Source of the DNA: Cylicocyclus nassatus
Taxonomy: Eukaryota > Nematoda > Chromadorea > Rhabditida > Strongylidae
Assembly: GCA_958299035.1 (NCBI GenBank)
Contig: CATQJL010000316.1
Span: 48,667,585 to 48,731,584, forward strand
Reading direction: 5' to 3'
Length of the DNA stretch: 64,000 nucleotides
Under the pieces are notes generated by a model. It made no database searches. It worked only from the letters and a program-made list of their open reading frames with translations, and had not been told where the DNA came from. Positions 30,875 to 42,977 of this stretch are shown here, piece by piece; the stretch's first letter is position 1; each line of letters opens with the position of its first letter. A program made the translations under genes and the position numbers.

Positions 30875-33800
30875 ATGACGGAGATGATGACTGCAAAGAG
30901 ATCTAGGAGAAGGGACGCTACCAAGGATCTTCTGACTGTGAAGGTAAAAAATTCAGCACTCACCACATGTTTGACTGCAATCTCTTAAAATCTCTAATGC
31001 CTCTACATTACTTTTATTTCTAAAAACTATTACAGCCAATGACGGTGGTTCAAACATCACGCCCCACAACTGTTAAACCGAGTACACCAGAAGAAGTGGC
31101 TCCTCAACCAGCTTTTACCGTCAAGAAGCCATCAGCTGCTCCTTTTCCTGCGACTCCTCCAGCTTCTACACCTCCCCCTCCTCCTCCTCCTCCTCCTCCG
31201 CCGCCGCCTCCTCCTCCTCCTCCACAAGATGGCCCAAGCGCACCTGCACGACCGGAAGCTAGTTCTCCAGCTCCTATTGCCAAGTCCAGTCCACCACCAC
31301 CTGCACCTACGCAACCTCAGTCGCCACCACAAGGCCCTCAGGCTACGGGTGATGCACAAGGACAACCACCACAAACAACACCACCACCTCTTGATAAGCA
31401 GACCCCTCAAGTCGCACAAGTCGCTGCGAGTGGTATGAAGATGGTGAGCAATTTCTTTGATCCAAAAGAATTCTTATAAAATTGCGTAATCTAGGTGCAA
31501 AAATGGGTTCAAAGAGCGCTCGATATGGGAGTGGACGCACTGAGGTCAGAGTATCGTAGCCTTGCTCGATACACCTTACCGGATATGACTGTTGAAGCTT
31601 TCAAGGCTAATCAGGAATTTGGAAGAAACAGGTAACCAAGATCCTCTGGCCTGTGTCCGAGAAAACTTCACTTGCCTGCTATCAAGATTTTCGTTTCGAT
31701 ATCCAAAATGGTTCCCAGGTATCAAGACGTGCCATGTCAAGATCAGAATCGCATCGTACTGAAATGGCATTGTGCAGCGACCGATTATATCCATGCCAAC
31801 TATGTTGGAACGCCCGTGTCCGATAAACGATTTATTTTGACGCAGGTATGACGTAACCAGAGCCAAGCAAGGGGTGTGGCACACGATCGCTGGTAAGACC
31901 CCCCCCCCCCTGATTGCTGTCTTAATAAGACCCCCCCCTGAATTATATACCTAAGATAGCATTACCTGCAGGCCCTGCCAAACATAATGGGCAACATATC
32001 CATAATGAGCATGTCAATTAACCCCTGTACAAAGTTTGAGCGAATTCTGAAGATTCAAGATACTATGCTACCTAAGTGAAATAGTCATTTTCCAACATGA
32101 TTAACTTTGTTTCAAAGGTCAATTAGCTATACGTTTTTGCACTCAAGACAAAGCACTGCTCCCTCTCTGTCCATCTCAGAAATCCCGCTTCAAAAGACCT
32201 CCAAACTGTGGAATTAGAAGCCAACCAAAATCTCATTTTTCCCAGTTTCCGCTTTTGATGGCTGTGCTTTCACCAACTATTACTCAGAGCAAAAAAACGA
32301 ATCAGGCGCAAATCACTCCTGTGAAGACTAGGAAATCTAGGCTATGATCCATATAAATACGGTTTGCTAAAAAAGTTTTTATGACATAGTTAGTGGGGTG
32401 TGGCACACCCCCTAACTGTGTCAGCTGTGGCTGCCACAGCTAAGGGGGTGTGCCACACCCCACTAACTATGTCATAAAAATATTTTTGGCAAACCGCATT
32501 TGTATAAAACGATAGCCTAAACCTCGTAGATCCCAGAAACGTGCAGAAACATATAGCTTTCACCTTTGAAACAAAGTTAACCATGTTGGAATATGACCAT
32601 TTCATTTAGGTAACCTAGTAGCTTAAATCTTCAGAATTCGCTCAAACTTTGTCTACAGGGGTTAATTGAAATGCTCATTATGGATATGATACGAATATCA
32701 TGTTACCACTATTATCAAATTACTCAATACGACCCCCTCCCCTTTTGACTCCTCAATACGACCCCCCAGGCGTGGCGTGCCACACCCCACGCTTGACCCT
32801 GGACATAACGGGGGGCAGGCGTTATGGAGCAAAGCTGCGCCGCATTCCCCTGCGTTATGCCCTGAGGACGATTTGCGTTGCGTCGTCTTTAATTGCAGCC
32901 GCAGGAGTAGCGCTGCTAGTGCCAGCGAAATGAGCCATTCCCTATTGCTTCCCCATGAGATGTAAAAACTGTATAAATGCAATAAAGAAACCCAATATGA
33001 AAAATAGATGTTCAGGGATGAATCAAAGGCTGAATTCAAGTTGAATGGTGTTCAAGAGAAGTGGAACACGGGAATCAGTAGAGAGGGGACGGATTTCGTT
33101 GAAGACTTTCTAAGAAAATTTTCCTTTATCTCACTTTCTCTTGAGTGCGCTTGACAGAAACTTCTTTCTCAAATTATACTTTTGCTTTATGCCGAAAACC
33201 CTCTTATTTTCCGCATTTTGATGTCTTTGTCTACGGAAAATATGGAGAATGGCTCGATCCGCTGGCACTAGCGGCGCTACTCCTTGCGGCTGTAATTAGA
33301 AGCGACGCAACGCAAGGATCCCTCAGGTTGTACCGCAGGCGAATGCGGCATAACTTTGCTCCATAACGCCACGCCGCAGGACATAACATATACGATTCGA
33401 TAATTAGATCGTATTTTCAGGGTCCATTAGAAGGTACTGTCAATGAATTCTGGCAAATGATATTGCAAGAAGAAGCGGAAACTATAGTCATGCTTTGTAA
33501 CTGCATTGAAACTGTGAGTTGAAAAGGTGCAATACGTTCTTCCATGATCGTGCGCACTCGTAAGACCGTTTGCTAATTTTTCTAGAAAATCTCGAGAGAA
33601 TCAATAAGCTTTCTATTGCTAAACCAAACATGTGGTTCCGCTACCGCACTCAAGCAGTAATTCCAGCTTATAGCGTAGCGATGACGCTTACCCGAAAATG
33701 TTAAAAGTTAGAATAGCTGTTTTAGGGCAAGCACAAATGCTTCCCATACTGGCCAGACAAACCCGGAGATACACGCAATTTCAACGGTGGCCAAGTCGTC

Positions 33801-35849
33801 AACATTCAGGTGGAAAGCACTTGATATAGTTGGATTTCTCTTAACTAGTATTGTTCAGACACGAGTACTTTCTCCAGAAGAATTGACCGTAGTCGTGTGC
33901 ATATTGAAGATAAATTACTCGCGAGCTGATGGTTCTATGGATTCAAGAGAAATTCGCCATTATCAGTGGCAGGATTGGCCCGATCGAGGAGTTCCACCGT
34001 GCAAGTTGACTAGCATGGTACGTTAAAGGACTAAATTGTGGAATTAGTTTTCTGTACTAAATCCCTCATTTTTTTGGCAGAAATTGGCGTCTGAATACAC
34101 GCATTCATCGAATTCTCTTCTTTAAATTCCACCACGTTCAGACTGCGAAACGTACCATCTGGCTCTTTTTTTAGGATGAAACAAAAGCGAAGACTTACTG
34201 TTCTGAACACAGCTTTTTGACGGGGTCATTTGTGAAAAAAATATAGTGCGCAGTTTTCATCTATAAATTAGCACACTTCTAGGCGATTGTAGAGCAAGTC
34301 CAAGAACATCTTCAAAGGCTTGGTCATACTCAGCGCGATTTTGGTCGCCGCGCGATTCGGACTGCAACGATCGTTTATTGTAGACGGGTTGTGTACAGGC
34401 AAGATGTTGCGTGTACAATCGATGTCAACCACGTGCTCACCTTTCCGCAGTGTCTACGCATTCGCAGCGCGTGGGCATTGCGCAGCGATCTGCGATCAAT
34501 GCGGCAGATTTGAACGCTCAAACAGTACGCCCGCGAACGCGACACGGGGTCTTAGCGTTGCGCTTGAGCTGGTCGGCAAGGGAAGCACATCGTTGACACC
34601 GACCGTACGTATAACTTTACGAAAGCTATGCGCCTATGCACTCAAGTCACACGCGCGGAGTATTTGCAGAGATCTGGAAAACTGTCAGATCGCGTCGGCG
34701 ATTTCAAGGAATCGCTCAAGGTTTGACGGAGGCCCAAGATCTCCCTTATATCAATCATAAAAAACCTCTCAAATCTCTACACGCTTTTTAATCCTCCCTT
34801 TATTTTAGGAACTGCTGTCACGTGTTCGTGGAACAAGCAAGCCAATTGTCGTACATTGCTCTGCTGGTATAGGGCGTACAGGAACGATTGTCGCAATCGA
34901 GTATATTCTCGGTCAGTTAGCAAGCATTTCAATTTTTGAGGTAACAAGCCACTCATGGGAAATAATCTACCCAATTTGGTGTCAACTGGGAAATTTACTC
35001 TAAAGAAGGAATAAAGGCAATAGCCTTCCTCCTCAACGATTGTGAAAGATAGACAAACAAGTGGTCAAAGGCGGAGACAAACGCTAATATGCGCCGGTTT
35101 TAGTCCAAATGTGTCGTTGGCTTCATTCTTGCTCAGGGAACTCTGCAATAGCCAGGATTATGAGATTGCGGACATCCAGATTTCCAAAGTTGGCTCTTCC
35201 AGTTGAGTCACCACGTCCATACAGACGCGCTGTACGCGCTGTGATCTGTTTGGTCACCTATACTCACCTTTTCTCACTAAATCCTGAAAGAAGGAAGATG
35301 GTGCGTGTTGCGTGCATGTTTTTTGCTGACAATACAAATCTTCAAAATTGGTTAAATTGAATGACCTCACCGCAGTTCTGTCACTCCAACCACTGTGCAA
35401 GTTCCTTGACTAACTTCCCCATTAACTGAGACTGAGCCGCAAAGTCGTGGTCTAAACAGATCCTGCAAGAAATATTTTCATTTTGTAAATCCGTTTCAAC
35501 TTCAGAACGGATGCAGGCTGGGCACGAATGTGCTGCGATGAACGATCTCCTCAAAGAACTCCGCAATCAGCGAGCGTATACAATTCAGAATGATTTGGTA
35601 AGTTTTTGACTCCTAAGCAGATATACGAAAGCAAATTCGTTATGAACGCTTCAGCAATACTTGTACATTCATCGAGTGATGTTGTGCTATTTTCTTGAAA
35701 AACATGGGAAAAGGTGCTGTAGGACAGTTCCTCGTGTTGCACTATTTTTAAGATCCACTTCTTGCAGGTATGAGGCAATTCTCACTGATGAGAACAAAGC
35801 GAAGTACAAAAAGTTTATCGAAGACTACAATGCGGTTACTGGCGCTTGA
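30875..35849 (+). CDS. Cytoplasmic protein tyrosine phosphatase, proline-rich N-terminus (470 aa)
   Basis: Exons: 30875-30943, 31036-31443, 31495-31631, 31719-31845, 33421-33513, 33726-33809, 33859-34017, 34809-34911, 35506-35597, 35655-35713, 35768-35849. All phases chain. The product would remove phosphate from phosphotyrosine. Residues 1-23 are basic, and 55-150 are proline-rich with 18 consecutive Pro (69-86). The catalytic domain spans about 160-460: NRYQDVPC, the ANY substrate segment, the WPD loop (W346-D348) and signature HCSAGIGRTG (C376 nucleophile, R382), then the Q-loop (QRAYTIQNDLQY). No membrane segment is seen, so it is cytoplasmic. It resembles the nematode-expanded PTP group. 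The N-terminal exon is the least certain part; ATG 30884 is an alternative start. Exon 7 joins exon 8 across 791 nt with the domain still continuous. Confidence 0.88.
31857..32802. mobile_element. GACCC-type TIR foldback in PTP intron 4
   Basis: It sits 11 nt after the exon-4 end. The ends CCAGAGCCAAGCAAGGGGTG and the complement of CCAGGGTCAAGCGTGGGG are inverted. The arms continue for over 400 bp, for example AACATGATTAACTTTGTTTC against GAAACAAAGTTAACCATGTT. The centre (about 32369-32505) is a compact palindrome of TATGACATAGTTAGTGGGG. It is non-coding. Confidence 0.8.
32804..33388. mobile_element. Second foldback in PTP intron 4
   Basis: GGCGTTATGGAGCAAAG at the left is mirrored by CTTTGCTCCATAACGCC at the right (about 33355-33370). 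The inner arms include CTGCTAGTGCCAGCG against CGCTGGCACTAGCGG. Together with the preceding element it makes up nearly the whole 1575-nt intron. Confidence 0.8.
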
Positions 35850-36088
35850 AACAGCACGAAATCTCCAATTTTCAATTCTTTTACTACTACTCCTTTGTCT
35901 ATTGTCATTGTTCCAAATAATCGCGCGAATAAGAATGTAGAGGACATGATGGAACCATTAACGGATATGTTTTTTCATTAAGTAAATATGGAGCAATTAT
36001 TTTCAAATCTATACTATTGAGTTAGTGCAAGACTAATGTTGACTACTCCATAGTTTGTGCAAAAAGAAGGATGGTCAGCTGACTCAGA
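35850..36088. other. 3' flank of the phosphatase gene
   Basis: No canonical AATAAA is evident; AATAAG occurs near 35928. Confidence 0.4.
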
Positions 36089-36184
36089 CATCAAAGGCAG
36101 TTCCGGGCAAGTTGGGGGTCTTGGGATTTCAGTGCCATGCGAAAGTGGCCCTCCTCCTACACAACATCGCGCAAGTGTGAGGCC
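36089..36184 (+). repeat. R1 repeat, 5' fragment
   Basis: AGGCAGTTCCGGGCAAGTTG then GTGCCATGCGAAAGTGGCCC match 52763-52850. It is cut at GAGGCC by the TTAA MITE that follows. Confidence 0.65.
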
Positions 36185-36188
36185 TTAA

Positions 36189-36626
36189 AGGCAGTGTCCC
36201 GGCAGATTTTGCAACTCCACCTTTTTGCATGTTTTAGGACTTTTCGCCACGTAGAATCCGAATTGGAGCTTTGAACGGGCTGAAAAGGCCAATTTTGGGG
36301 CGTTTTCCGAATTCCAGAAAAGCAGCTTGGACGAGATTTTTAATGGAAAGTTGGGGGAGGTCTTCAGACGAAGATCCTGCCGCCTGTAATTCTTGCTTTG
36401 GATAGCATGCATCATGGGGGAGAGCGCTGGTGGGGTCCCGCGCCGAACAGGCGGGGAAGGCCGTCCAAGCGCGCGCCAGTTGGGGTTGCGCGCGCCGGTT
36501 CAAGGGCCATTTTCTCGGCCCAGGGGGAACATCACCCAGCCGGAGTGCGCCTGGAGGTCGATGGGGTGACCAGGAACCCCACCACACGTATATCCCCCAG
36601 GACCCGAATCTGCCGGGACACTGCCT
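36189..36626. mobile_element. TTAA-flanked MITE, sister family, copy 1
   Basis: This 438-bp element starts AGGCAGTGTCCCGGCAGATT and ends with AATCTGCCGGGACACTGCCT, with TTAA at 36185-36188 and 36627-36630. It is over 95% alike by eye to 52320-52758. The open frames of up to 118 codons occur in both copies and on both strands, reflecting element sequence rather than a gene. Confidence 0.85.
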
Positions 36627-36630
36627 TTAA

Positions 36631-37320
36631 AGGCACCGTGCATCCAAAGAGGGTGACGAGGCATACTAATGTGGGCCCCCACACTGGCCAATCCCCAAGT
36701 TTCCCCGCAGAAGATTGCTTCCGGAGCGAGAAATCCGCTCCGGAAGGTACGTAATCCAGAGCTGGTTACTCTGCCCGCTGGTCACTCTGCCCCTTCTGCA
36801 GGTTTGGCGGGCTGCGACGCTGATATACGCCGGGCTTTAACAGTGCCGCAGCCTTGCGACCTGCACTTCCACCCGTCCCGCTTGTTCTCCGGAATAGGGT
36901 TTTTAAGTTTTTCGGGGATTCTCGACTTCATATTCGAAGTCAGGGCCTTCAAAGGCCCGGAAGCGACAGAAACATGCAGGGCCCGGCATAGATCGTCTGG
37001 AAGCAGGCTGGACTTCGTTTTTGAAGCAAAAAGCAAAGGAGATATCGTTTTTGATGAATCGGGGCCCAGCACCAAGAATAAGCACCATTTAGTCAAATAC
37101 AAGCTTTTCGGACAGGTATCACACGACTGACATGCTCTATCTCGTATCGCGAAAAGTGCGCGCGATTTGAAAGCAAGGCCAAAATCAACAAATAGCTTGT
37201 TTACAGCGCACACAGAATCGTATGACACCAAAATTGAACCGTATACTTAGAAAATTATTTGCAGAAGATCTATGTAAAAAGGTTTGAAAACTTATGTGAA
37301 GTAATACGTTTTCCAAAATT
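36631..37320. repeat. Repeat-rich interval, no gene
   Basis: 36895-36975 resembles 18850-18930. A 153-codon + frame (36669-37130) and its antisense have no motif that I recognise. Confidence 0.4.
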
Positions 37321-37341
37321 AGATCGTCTCCAGACGGCCAC

Positions 37342-37364
37342 CAGACGATCTGAGATCGTCTGGA
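37342..37364. repeat. Short palindrome
   Basis: CCAGACGATC and GATCGTCTGG face each other across TGA, with a further related AGATCGTCTCCAGACG just upstream. Confidence 0.8.
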
Positions 37365-37746
37365 GCATATATTTCTGTCACTTCACATAAGTTCTGGATT
37401 TTTCTATCATGGACAGATTCCTCGGTCAAAAATCTATTCTTGAGCATGAAGACATTTTCATATCATTGCCTTTCCTTTGTTTTTTGCCTTCATTTCCTCA
37501 TATATCGCTTTGTAAAATATCGCGCTCCAGTGCCAAACTCTTGTGCATGCGTGGTATTCACTCCAATTTGGATTTTCAGTCTTATTTTACGTTTTTTTCT
37601 TTCAGACTAGTAAGCAAATAGGTCAAAGGGGACTTCGTAAAACTTCCGAAAGTCAGGGAGAGTTCGTTTCCAGAAACCCTAGAAACCGACTCGTGCCAGG
37701 TCCTGGAAACATGGAAGTCGAGAATTTGGGTGGACGGTGCCTTCAA

Positions 37747-38028
37747 AGGCAGCGTCCAGGCAGATCTGGACCTATTGGGATTTTACGAGGAAAGTAATTT
37801 TGGGGCCCTAACTGAGGCACTGCCCAAGCGGCAGCGCAGGTGAATCACTAAAGGCTGGGATATGCGCCTCCAAAATGGACCTCAGGATCGTGTTCGCATG
37901 GATTCATGGCAGATTCGCGCGAGGACCACGCTTTGCGCCGTGAATTCATGCGAAATACGACCCCGGGGTCCAGTTTCGAGGGTTTCGAGGGAGTTTCTAA
38001 AAATCGAGTTTTTGCCCAGACACTGCCT
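37747..38028. mobile_element. TTAA-type MITE with TCAA duplication
   Basis: This 282-bp member has AGGCAGCGTCCAGGCAGATC at the left and CACTGCCT at the right, directly flanked by TCAA on both sides (37743-37746 and 38029-38032) instead of TTAA. Confidence 0.8.
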
Positions 38029-39676
38029 TCAACGACGCATCTGCTGATTGTAAATCCCTATCTGAGTGCAAGTTTATAGTAGCTAATTATTTTCCACGAA
38101 AGCTTTGTTTCTTTGCAGTAGCAGGTTACAGTATGCTGGTTTTCATATTCTTGTACGTCCCGCAAAATTTCATTGAGGTTTGTTCACACTCAGTGATTTT
38201 GAAAGGCTGAAATTCCCAACTCTTTCAGTTTCACACTTTTATTTCCAGAGTCTTTCAATCATTCGTGAAAGGCTGTAGCCTGGCGGAATTATTGTGTGTG
38301 ATCATGTAGTACTACTTGAAACTATTAGGGCACATAAATTCGTTTGCAGGATTTTCAGAGATTCATAACTTTCTACTTTCTCAACCGTTTCGCATATGTT
38401 TCTATTCGTTGAAAAGAGGAAATCATGCTCTCTTTCTAACAATTCCTTAAGTACCTTTTGGTAGAAGTAAGCTGCGGAAATCCAAGCCGGGGAAGAAAAC
38501 TCCGTTTTCAAATTTTCTGTGTTTGATCGCAAAAAATTCAAACTTGCAACAAAAATGGGTGCAGTAAAAATTATAGTTTTGCTACCCCTTTTTCACTAAA
38601 AGTTTACGCTGAACGCCTCTAGGATATTGCGGTTTGCGAAAAAAAATGTTAAAATTTCAAATTTGTTGTTTTGTACTGCTTGCTTGTAAATCTACATTTA
38701 TAAGAACGTTCAATCAGCATTGCTCAGTCAGAAAGATCAAGTGATGAAACAATACCGATGCTCCGATTCTTGTTACAAGCTTCAGATTTTTCACGACCAA
38801 ACATAGAAAAGTCAAAATTTGAGTAATTTTCTTCTCCGGTTTCGACCTCCTTAGCTTGCCTCTATCAAAAGGTAGCTCAGGAACCATTTGAAAAAACACA
38901 ATGTCATTCAAATAAAGGTAAATATGTGCAAATTGGTCCAGAAGAAAGAGTGTCATGAAGTTTTGAAAATGGTGAGAACGAACTTTCATGCCAACCTAAT
39001 ATTCAGCTTACTAATAAGGTACTCAAAGCAGTTCTGTCAATCCTACATGTCTACAATTCAAGTTTCATGGCCTGCATGCCTCTTGTACGGAACCATCTAC
39101 GAAACTCCTGACACTTCGCAATACACACCAGATGCTTTATTTTATTGTCATAGTCAAATCATAACTCTTCATGAAAGTGTAAACAATTCTTCTTTCACAG
39201 CATAGCCAAAAACATAAGCGCGATCGATTCGAAGGAATGTTACACAAGCAATAAATTCGGCACAAAGTATTATGTTGCACAAAAACAATTTGGTGCACTT
39301 CTTCGCACGGTTTTTACGTTAATGCTGCCTCGTCCTTCCGTGCAAGACTTGTAGCTACTTTCACAATCTCTCAGTTTCGCTGTCCTAGTGGTCGCAGTTA
39401 CATAGAAAAGTGATCACCTAGTACCTTCATTCAACAGGTAAGGAAAGATAAGCATACTGCAGTGTTTCTACCCAAAAAGTCAAAGTAAATTATGTCCATT
39501 CTTATTTGAACTGTCAAATAAGAATAGAATATTTGAAAAAAAAATCCAGTTCTGCCAGTGCGCTGTTTCACAGTGCTGGATTTACGTATTCATGTGATTT
39601 GTCTTTAATCAAAAAAGCAACTATTTGAAAAGCATTTTTGTTGTTAGTACAAGAAGCTTAGCTTGCGCATCACAAC
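38029..39676. other. No gene recognised
   Basis: A+T-rich, with frames up to 105 codons (38888-39205) that show no recognisable domain or splice support. Confidence 0.4.
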
Positions 39677-39791
39677 TACCCTATTTTCAGGTGATAAGCC
39701 GCACTTTTTCGAATTGCCAAGTCCTCTGACGTGTTTGGGCTAGCAGTTTCACAAAAAATCCCTCGCGGCTTATACACCTGAAAATAGGGTA
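39677..39791. repeat. Foldback repeat
   Basis: TACCCTATTTTCAGGTGATA at the left mirrors TATACACCTGAAAATAGGGT at the right, with CGGCTTAT complementarity continuing inward. Confidence 0.85.
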
Positions 39792-40335
39792 TAAAATTTT
39801 TACAAGAAGTACATCAGGAGCTTTCAAGCGATATCAGTCAGAAAGATGTAGTTGTTGCCGAAGTGAAATTTGACATTTTATTTCGCGTCTTGATGAAAGA
39901 AGATTACTTTTAAAAGTATTTCCGAATGAAGGAGAGGTTCTTTCGGAGTGCGCTCCGTCAGCCATGCCACCGAAACTTTTGAGGTGCTTCCATAAAGTTT
40001 TGGGTTATGAAAAGCGATTGTGGCGGCGGTTACACCCCCGGAAAAGCTTCAATGCTAAAGTGGATTTTTGAAAATTTTACAATCATCGTAATTGAGTAGG
40101 AAAACTGCTCGACATCTTTATGGATTGTTTCGCAACTGAAAATTTCGCGACCACTCTGGAGGGGGGGGGAGGGAGCCTCCTCCGGTCTGCCGCTACCCTA
40201 TTGCTACAAAATACAGTATGGTATTGATCTTTCCCTGGATACACTAGTCCTCATTTCAGCAGTCCTTTCTTGTAATTACAGAACTTCTGCAACTTGCGTT
40301 AGGGCAAGTCGCCGTGATCAAGTCACATTCGCACG
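39792..40335. other. No gene recognised
   Basis: A G-run lies near 40163. No coding evidence. Confidence 0.35.
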
Positions 40336-40888
40336 AATTAACACGTTTCGGACCGGTGCTGCACATGGTGCAGCACAGGCCTTTCAAGGATCTTTATATT
40401 GTTTGCAGGAGGTTTTCTTTTTGTCCAAGGTTATCAAGTCGAAGTCCTAAGCTTCTACTTCTCAAATGACTCTGTAGAATTGTGCCGCCTATATTTGTTT
40501 GGGAGATACAAGCGCAAATCCAACGACAATTGCAACGAAGCGCGGCAATGCGGACGACGCGTGCGACGTCGCAACTTTTTTTTTCCTTCGAATTCAAAGA
40601 GAAAAACAATAGTTCCAATAATGATGTGTAACGTGTACAACATAGATACTTTTGGATACAATTAGAAACTGAGTTCTAGTTCCTATCTTTCAGGAAAGCA
40701 ACGAAGTCCTTCTCGGGCGACAAAATTCAAACACTTCGAATTCACTCAAAACTTTGGGTGTGAACTCTATCTGACATGCTGATTACAGGCGTAGTACACA
40801 AAATACGAATCAAGGTCCCTTTGTTGGCTAACGGCTGAAAGTACCCTCTTTTTCGCCGCGCGCGATTTCGCGGTCCGAAACGTGTCAA
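40336..40888. repeat. 553-bp interval bounded by inverted GGTCCGAAACGTGT
   Basis: ACACGTTTCGGACC near 40339-40352 and GGTCCGAAACGTGT near 40874-40887 are inverted copies. GTGCTGCACATGGTGCAGCAC, a strong hairpin, follows the left copy. The interior is non-coding. It may be the remnant of a retroelement end, but this is not established. Confidence 0.5.
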
Positions 40889-41307
40889 ATAAAGGACTTA
40901 TACAGGGCATTCGAAAAATAGCGCGACCGCGCGCAACACGCGCGCACTCGCAATTCTTGGTTTTTGTCTCTATTCGAATAGTTTTTCTGCTTACATATGA
41001 TAGTATTCAAGCACTAAGTAACTGAGCTTAGCGTTGAAGTGTTGCCTGTTTGTATGAATGTTTTATCCTTGTGTGTGCGGAAAGACCGCAGTCAATTCGT
41101 CGTGACGATTTTAAAAGATGAGCCATACTTTCTGAATCTGTTCTTGTACTTTTTGAATCTGTACTTACTAGTGCATATAAATAGCGCAATCACACAAAGC
41201 GACCTGAACTGAAGATTAGCTTATTTCCAAAAAAGGAGCTATCGTCACGATTTTACGGTGAAGGATTCTTCGACGATGAGCAGAGTCCGCTTTGTACCCT
41301 TTGATTC
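40889..41307. other. No gene; TATAAATA-like string
   Basis: GCATATAAATAGCGC near 41174 resembles a core promoter, with no supported gene behind it. Confidence 0.3.
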
Positions 41308-41446
41308 AACGAGATTGGTGGCCTGGAAGGCGACCGCTCGCTCCCGCGACGCATTCTGCGTGTCTCTCGCGAGCATGCTCTCTGATCATTCCTTAGCCTT
41401 AACTAGGTCATGAAGCCCCGCCTTCCAGCCGCCAATCCAGTCGAAT
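41308..41446. repeat. Foldback repeat
   Basis: AGATTGGTGGCCTGGAAGGCG at the left mirrors CGCCTTCCAGCCGCCAATCC at the right. The centre is rich in CTCGCGAG words. Confidence 0.7.
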
Positions 41447-42750
41447 TAATGGGTATCTTACCGTCTAGGATTTGAATTTCCAGAATATTGCAAACATAAA
41501 CGTTGCTAGAAAGAGAGCTTTTTTTCTGGAGTCGATCCTCGTCGTGCACAAAAATGAGTGAAGATTAATTACTACGTGGGCGCGGTCATTGATTGGTGGT
41601 GTTCTCGCGAGCGATGCACTTTCGGTGAATGTGGCGGGTGGGAATTTGTTCTATGACACTTGCTCTGCCGACACTGCTTCGTCCGCTTCCGCTTTTATTT
41701 TCGCACGATTCTTGCTTATTCGAGTATCTTAATCGCAGCACTGTCGAAAGTTTGTCAGTCTGTCTGCTAGCAGGAGACACATGATTTTTGAAATGTTCTG
41801 ACCAGTCACTTATCTTCACAACTCAAATTTCACATGTCAGCTTCGCAACGAAATGTCAACAAAAGCCAATTGCCCTACCGATTATTACTAAATTTATGAA
41901 AAGAAACCCCAACTTTGGAGTAGCCTGAAGTGCCCCCTACGATCAATCTCATGCATACTTTTCTTTCATTAGTGTATTTCTAGGCATTTTTCGATGCAAT
42001 CAGCTCTAAGAAGTAAAATACTGCTAAATGCTTGTCGAAAATATTCACGAAATTGCGATTTGCATTTTCACAGGTTTTTGACCTCAACATCCATGATTTG
42101 AATCTAACTCAAGTTATTTAAACTCCTGGGAACATCCTCTTGCATATCTGCCGAGAAATTTGAAAGTATTTTAGAACTATCAAACACTAAAGTGCGCTAA
42201 TTGCAGTAAAAAACGCGCCTCTTGACATATACTCGACTTTTTCTGAGGTCTTTCTCGACATCTCATCTATCTATTGGTCTCGGTTCCGGTACCAAGATTC
42301 ATTTTTGCAAATATATGTCTGCAGTTGAATCATCAAATTGGTTTTTTGTGGAAATGTTACGAAATGATTTTGCATGAACTGTATGGCTTCGTTGAAGCAT
42401 AACTGAAGATGAGGTAATTGGAGAAGGTCAAAAGGCACAATTTCTTCGGCTGTCATCAGCTCAAAGGTCTAGTTCAACGCTAGGCAATTCGAAGTAACAG
42501 GAGCGAACAACAAACGCAGCAGTTTATCACATCTCGTTGAAACTTCAGTATGCCTTTATAACGTTATAAACCACTGAATATGTGTTGATTTCCATCTAGC
42601 AGTAAATAAAAGCTCGAAATCTATTCGCGGAAATTTGCGCGTGAAGGAAAAGCTACTTTGGATGTTGGAGTTTATTCGTGCGAAATGCCGGCATTTTGAA
42701 TGTATTCAGTTACTTGCTCACGCGCATTACCTCCGAATTTCGGCAACGTA
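41447..42750. other. No gene recognised
   Basis: Small frames only, and no repeat structure was detected by eye. Confidence 0.4.
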
Positions 42751-42977
42751 AGGGATCGGCCATACTATTCCTGCTATTCCTACGACTCCTGCGATTCCTG
42801 CGATTCCTGTGAGTCCCGCACAATTCAGACGCCGCTTAAATGAGCGCGTGTTGCGTAAAACAACACGTAACACGCAACACGCGCTCATTTAAGCGGCGTA
42901 TAAACTGTGCGGGACTCCCAGGAATCGCAGGAATCGCAGGAGTCGTAGGAATAGCAGGAACAGTATGGCCGATCCCT
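42751..42977. repeat. Foldback with 9-bp tandem units in both arms
   Basis: AGGGATCGGCCATACTATTC is mirrored at the right end. Each arm holds four to five degenerate ATTCCTGCG units, or the complement. The centre is a perfect AAGCGGCGT...AACACGCGCTCATTT palindrome. Translation gives GIAGIAG-like repeats, an artefact of the 9-mer. Confidence 0.85.

Noticed and set aside
31132..31419. Arginine/tryptophan-rich minus-strand frame
   Set aside because: It is the antisense of the proline-coding exon of the phosphatase.
36234..36754. Overlapping 117-118-codon frames on both strands, repeated at 52366-52862
   Set aside because: They lie in the TTAA-flanked MITE, whose palindromic GC-rich sequence gives open frames on both strands. 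No domain is recognised.
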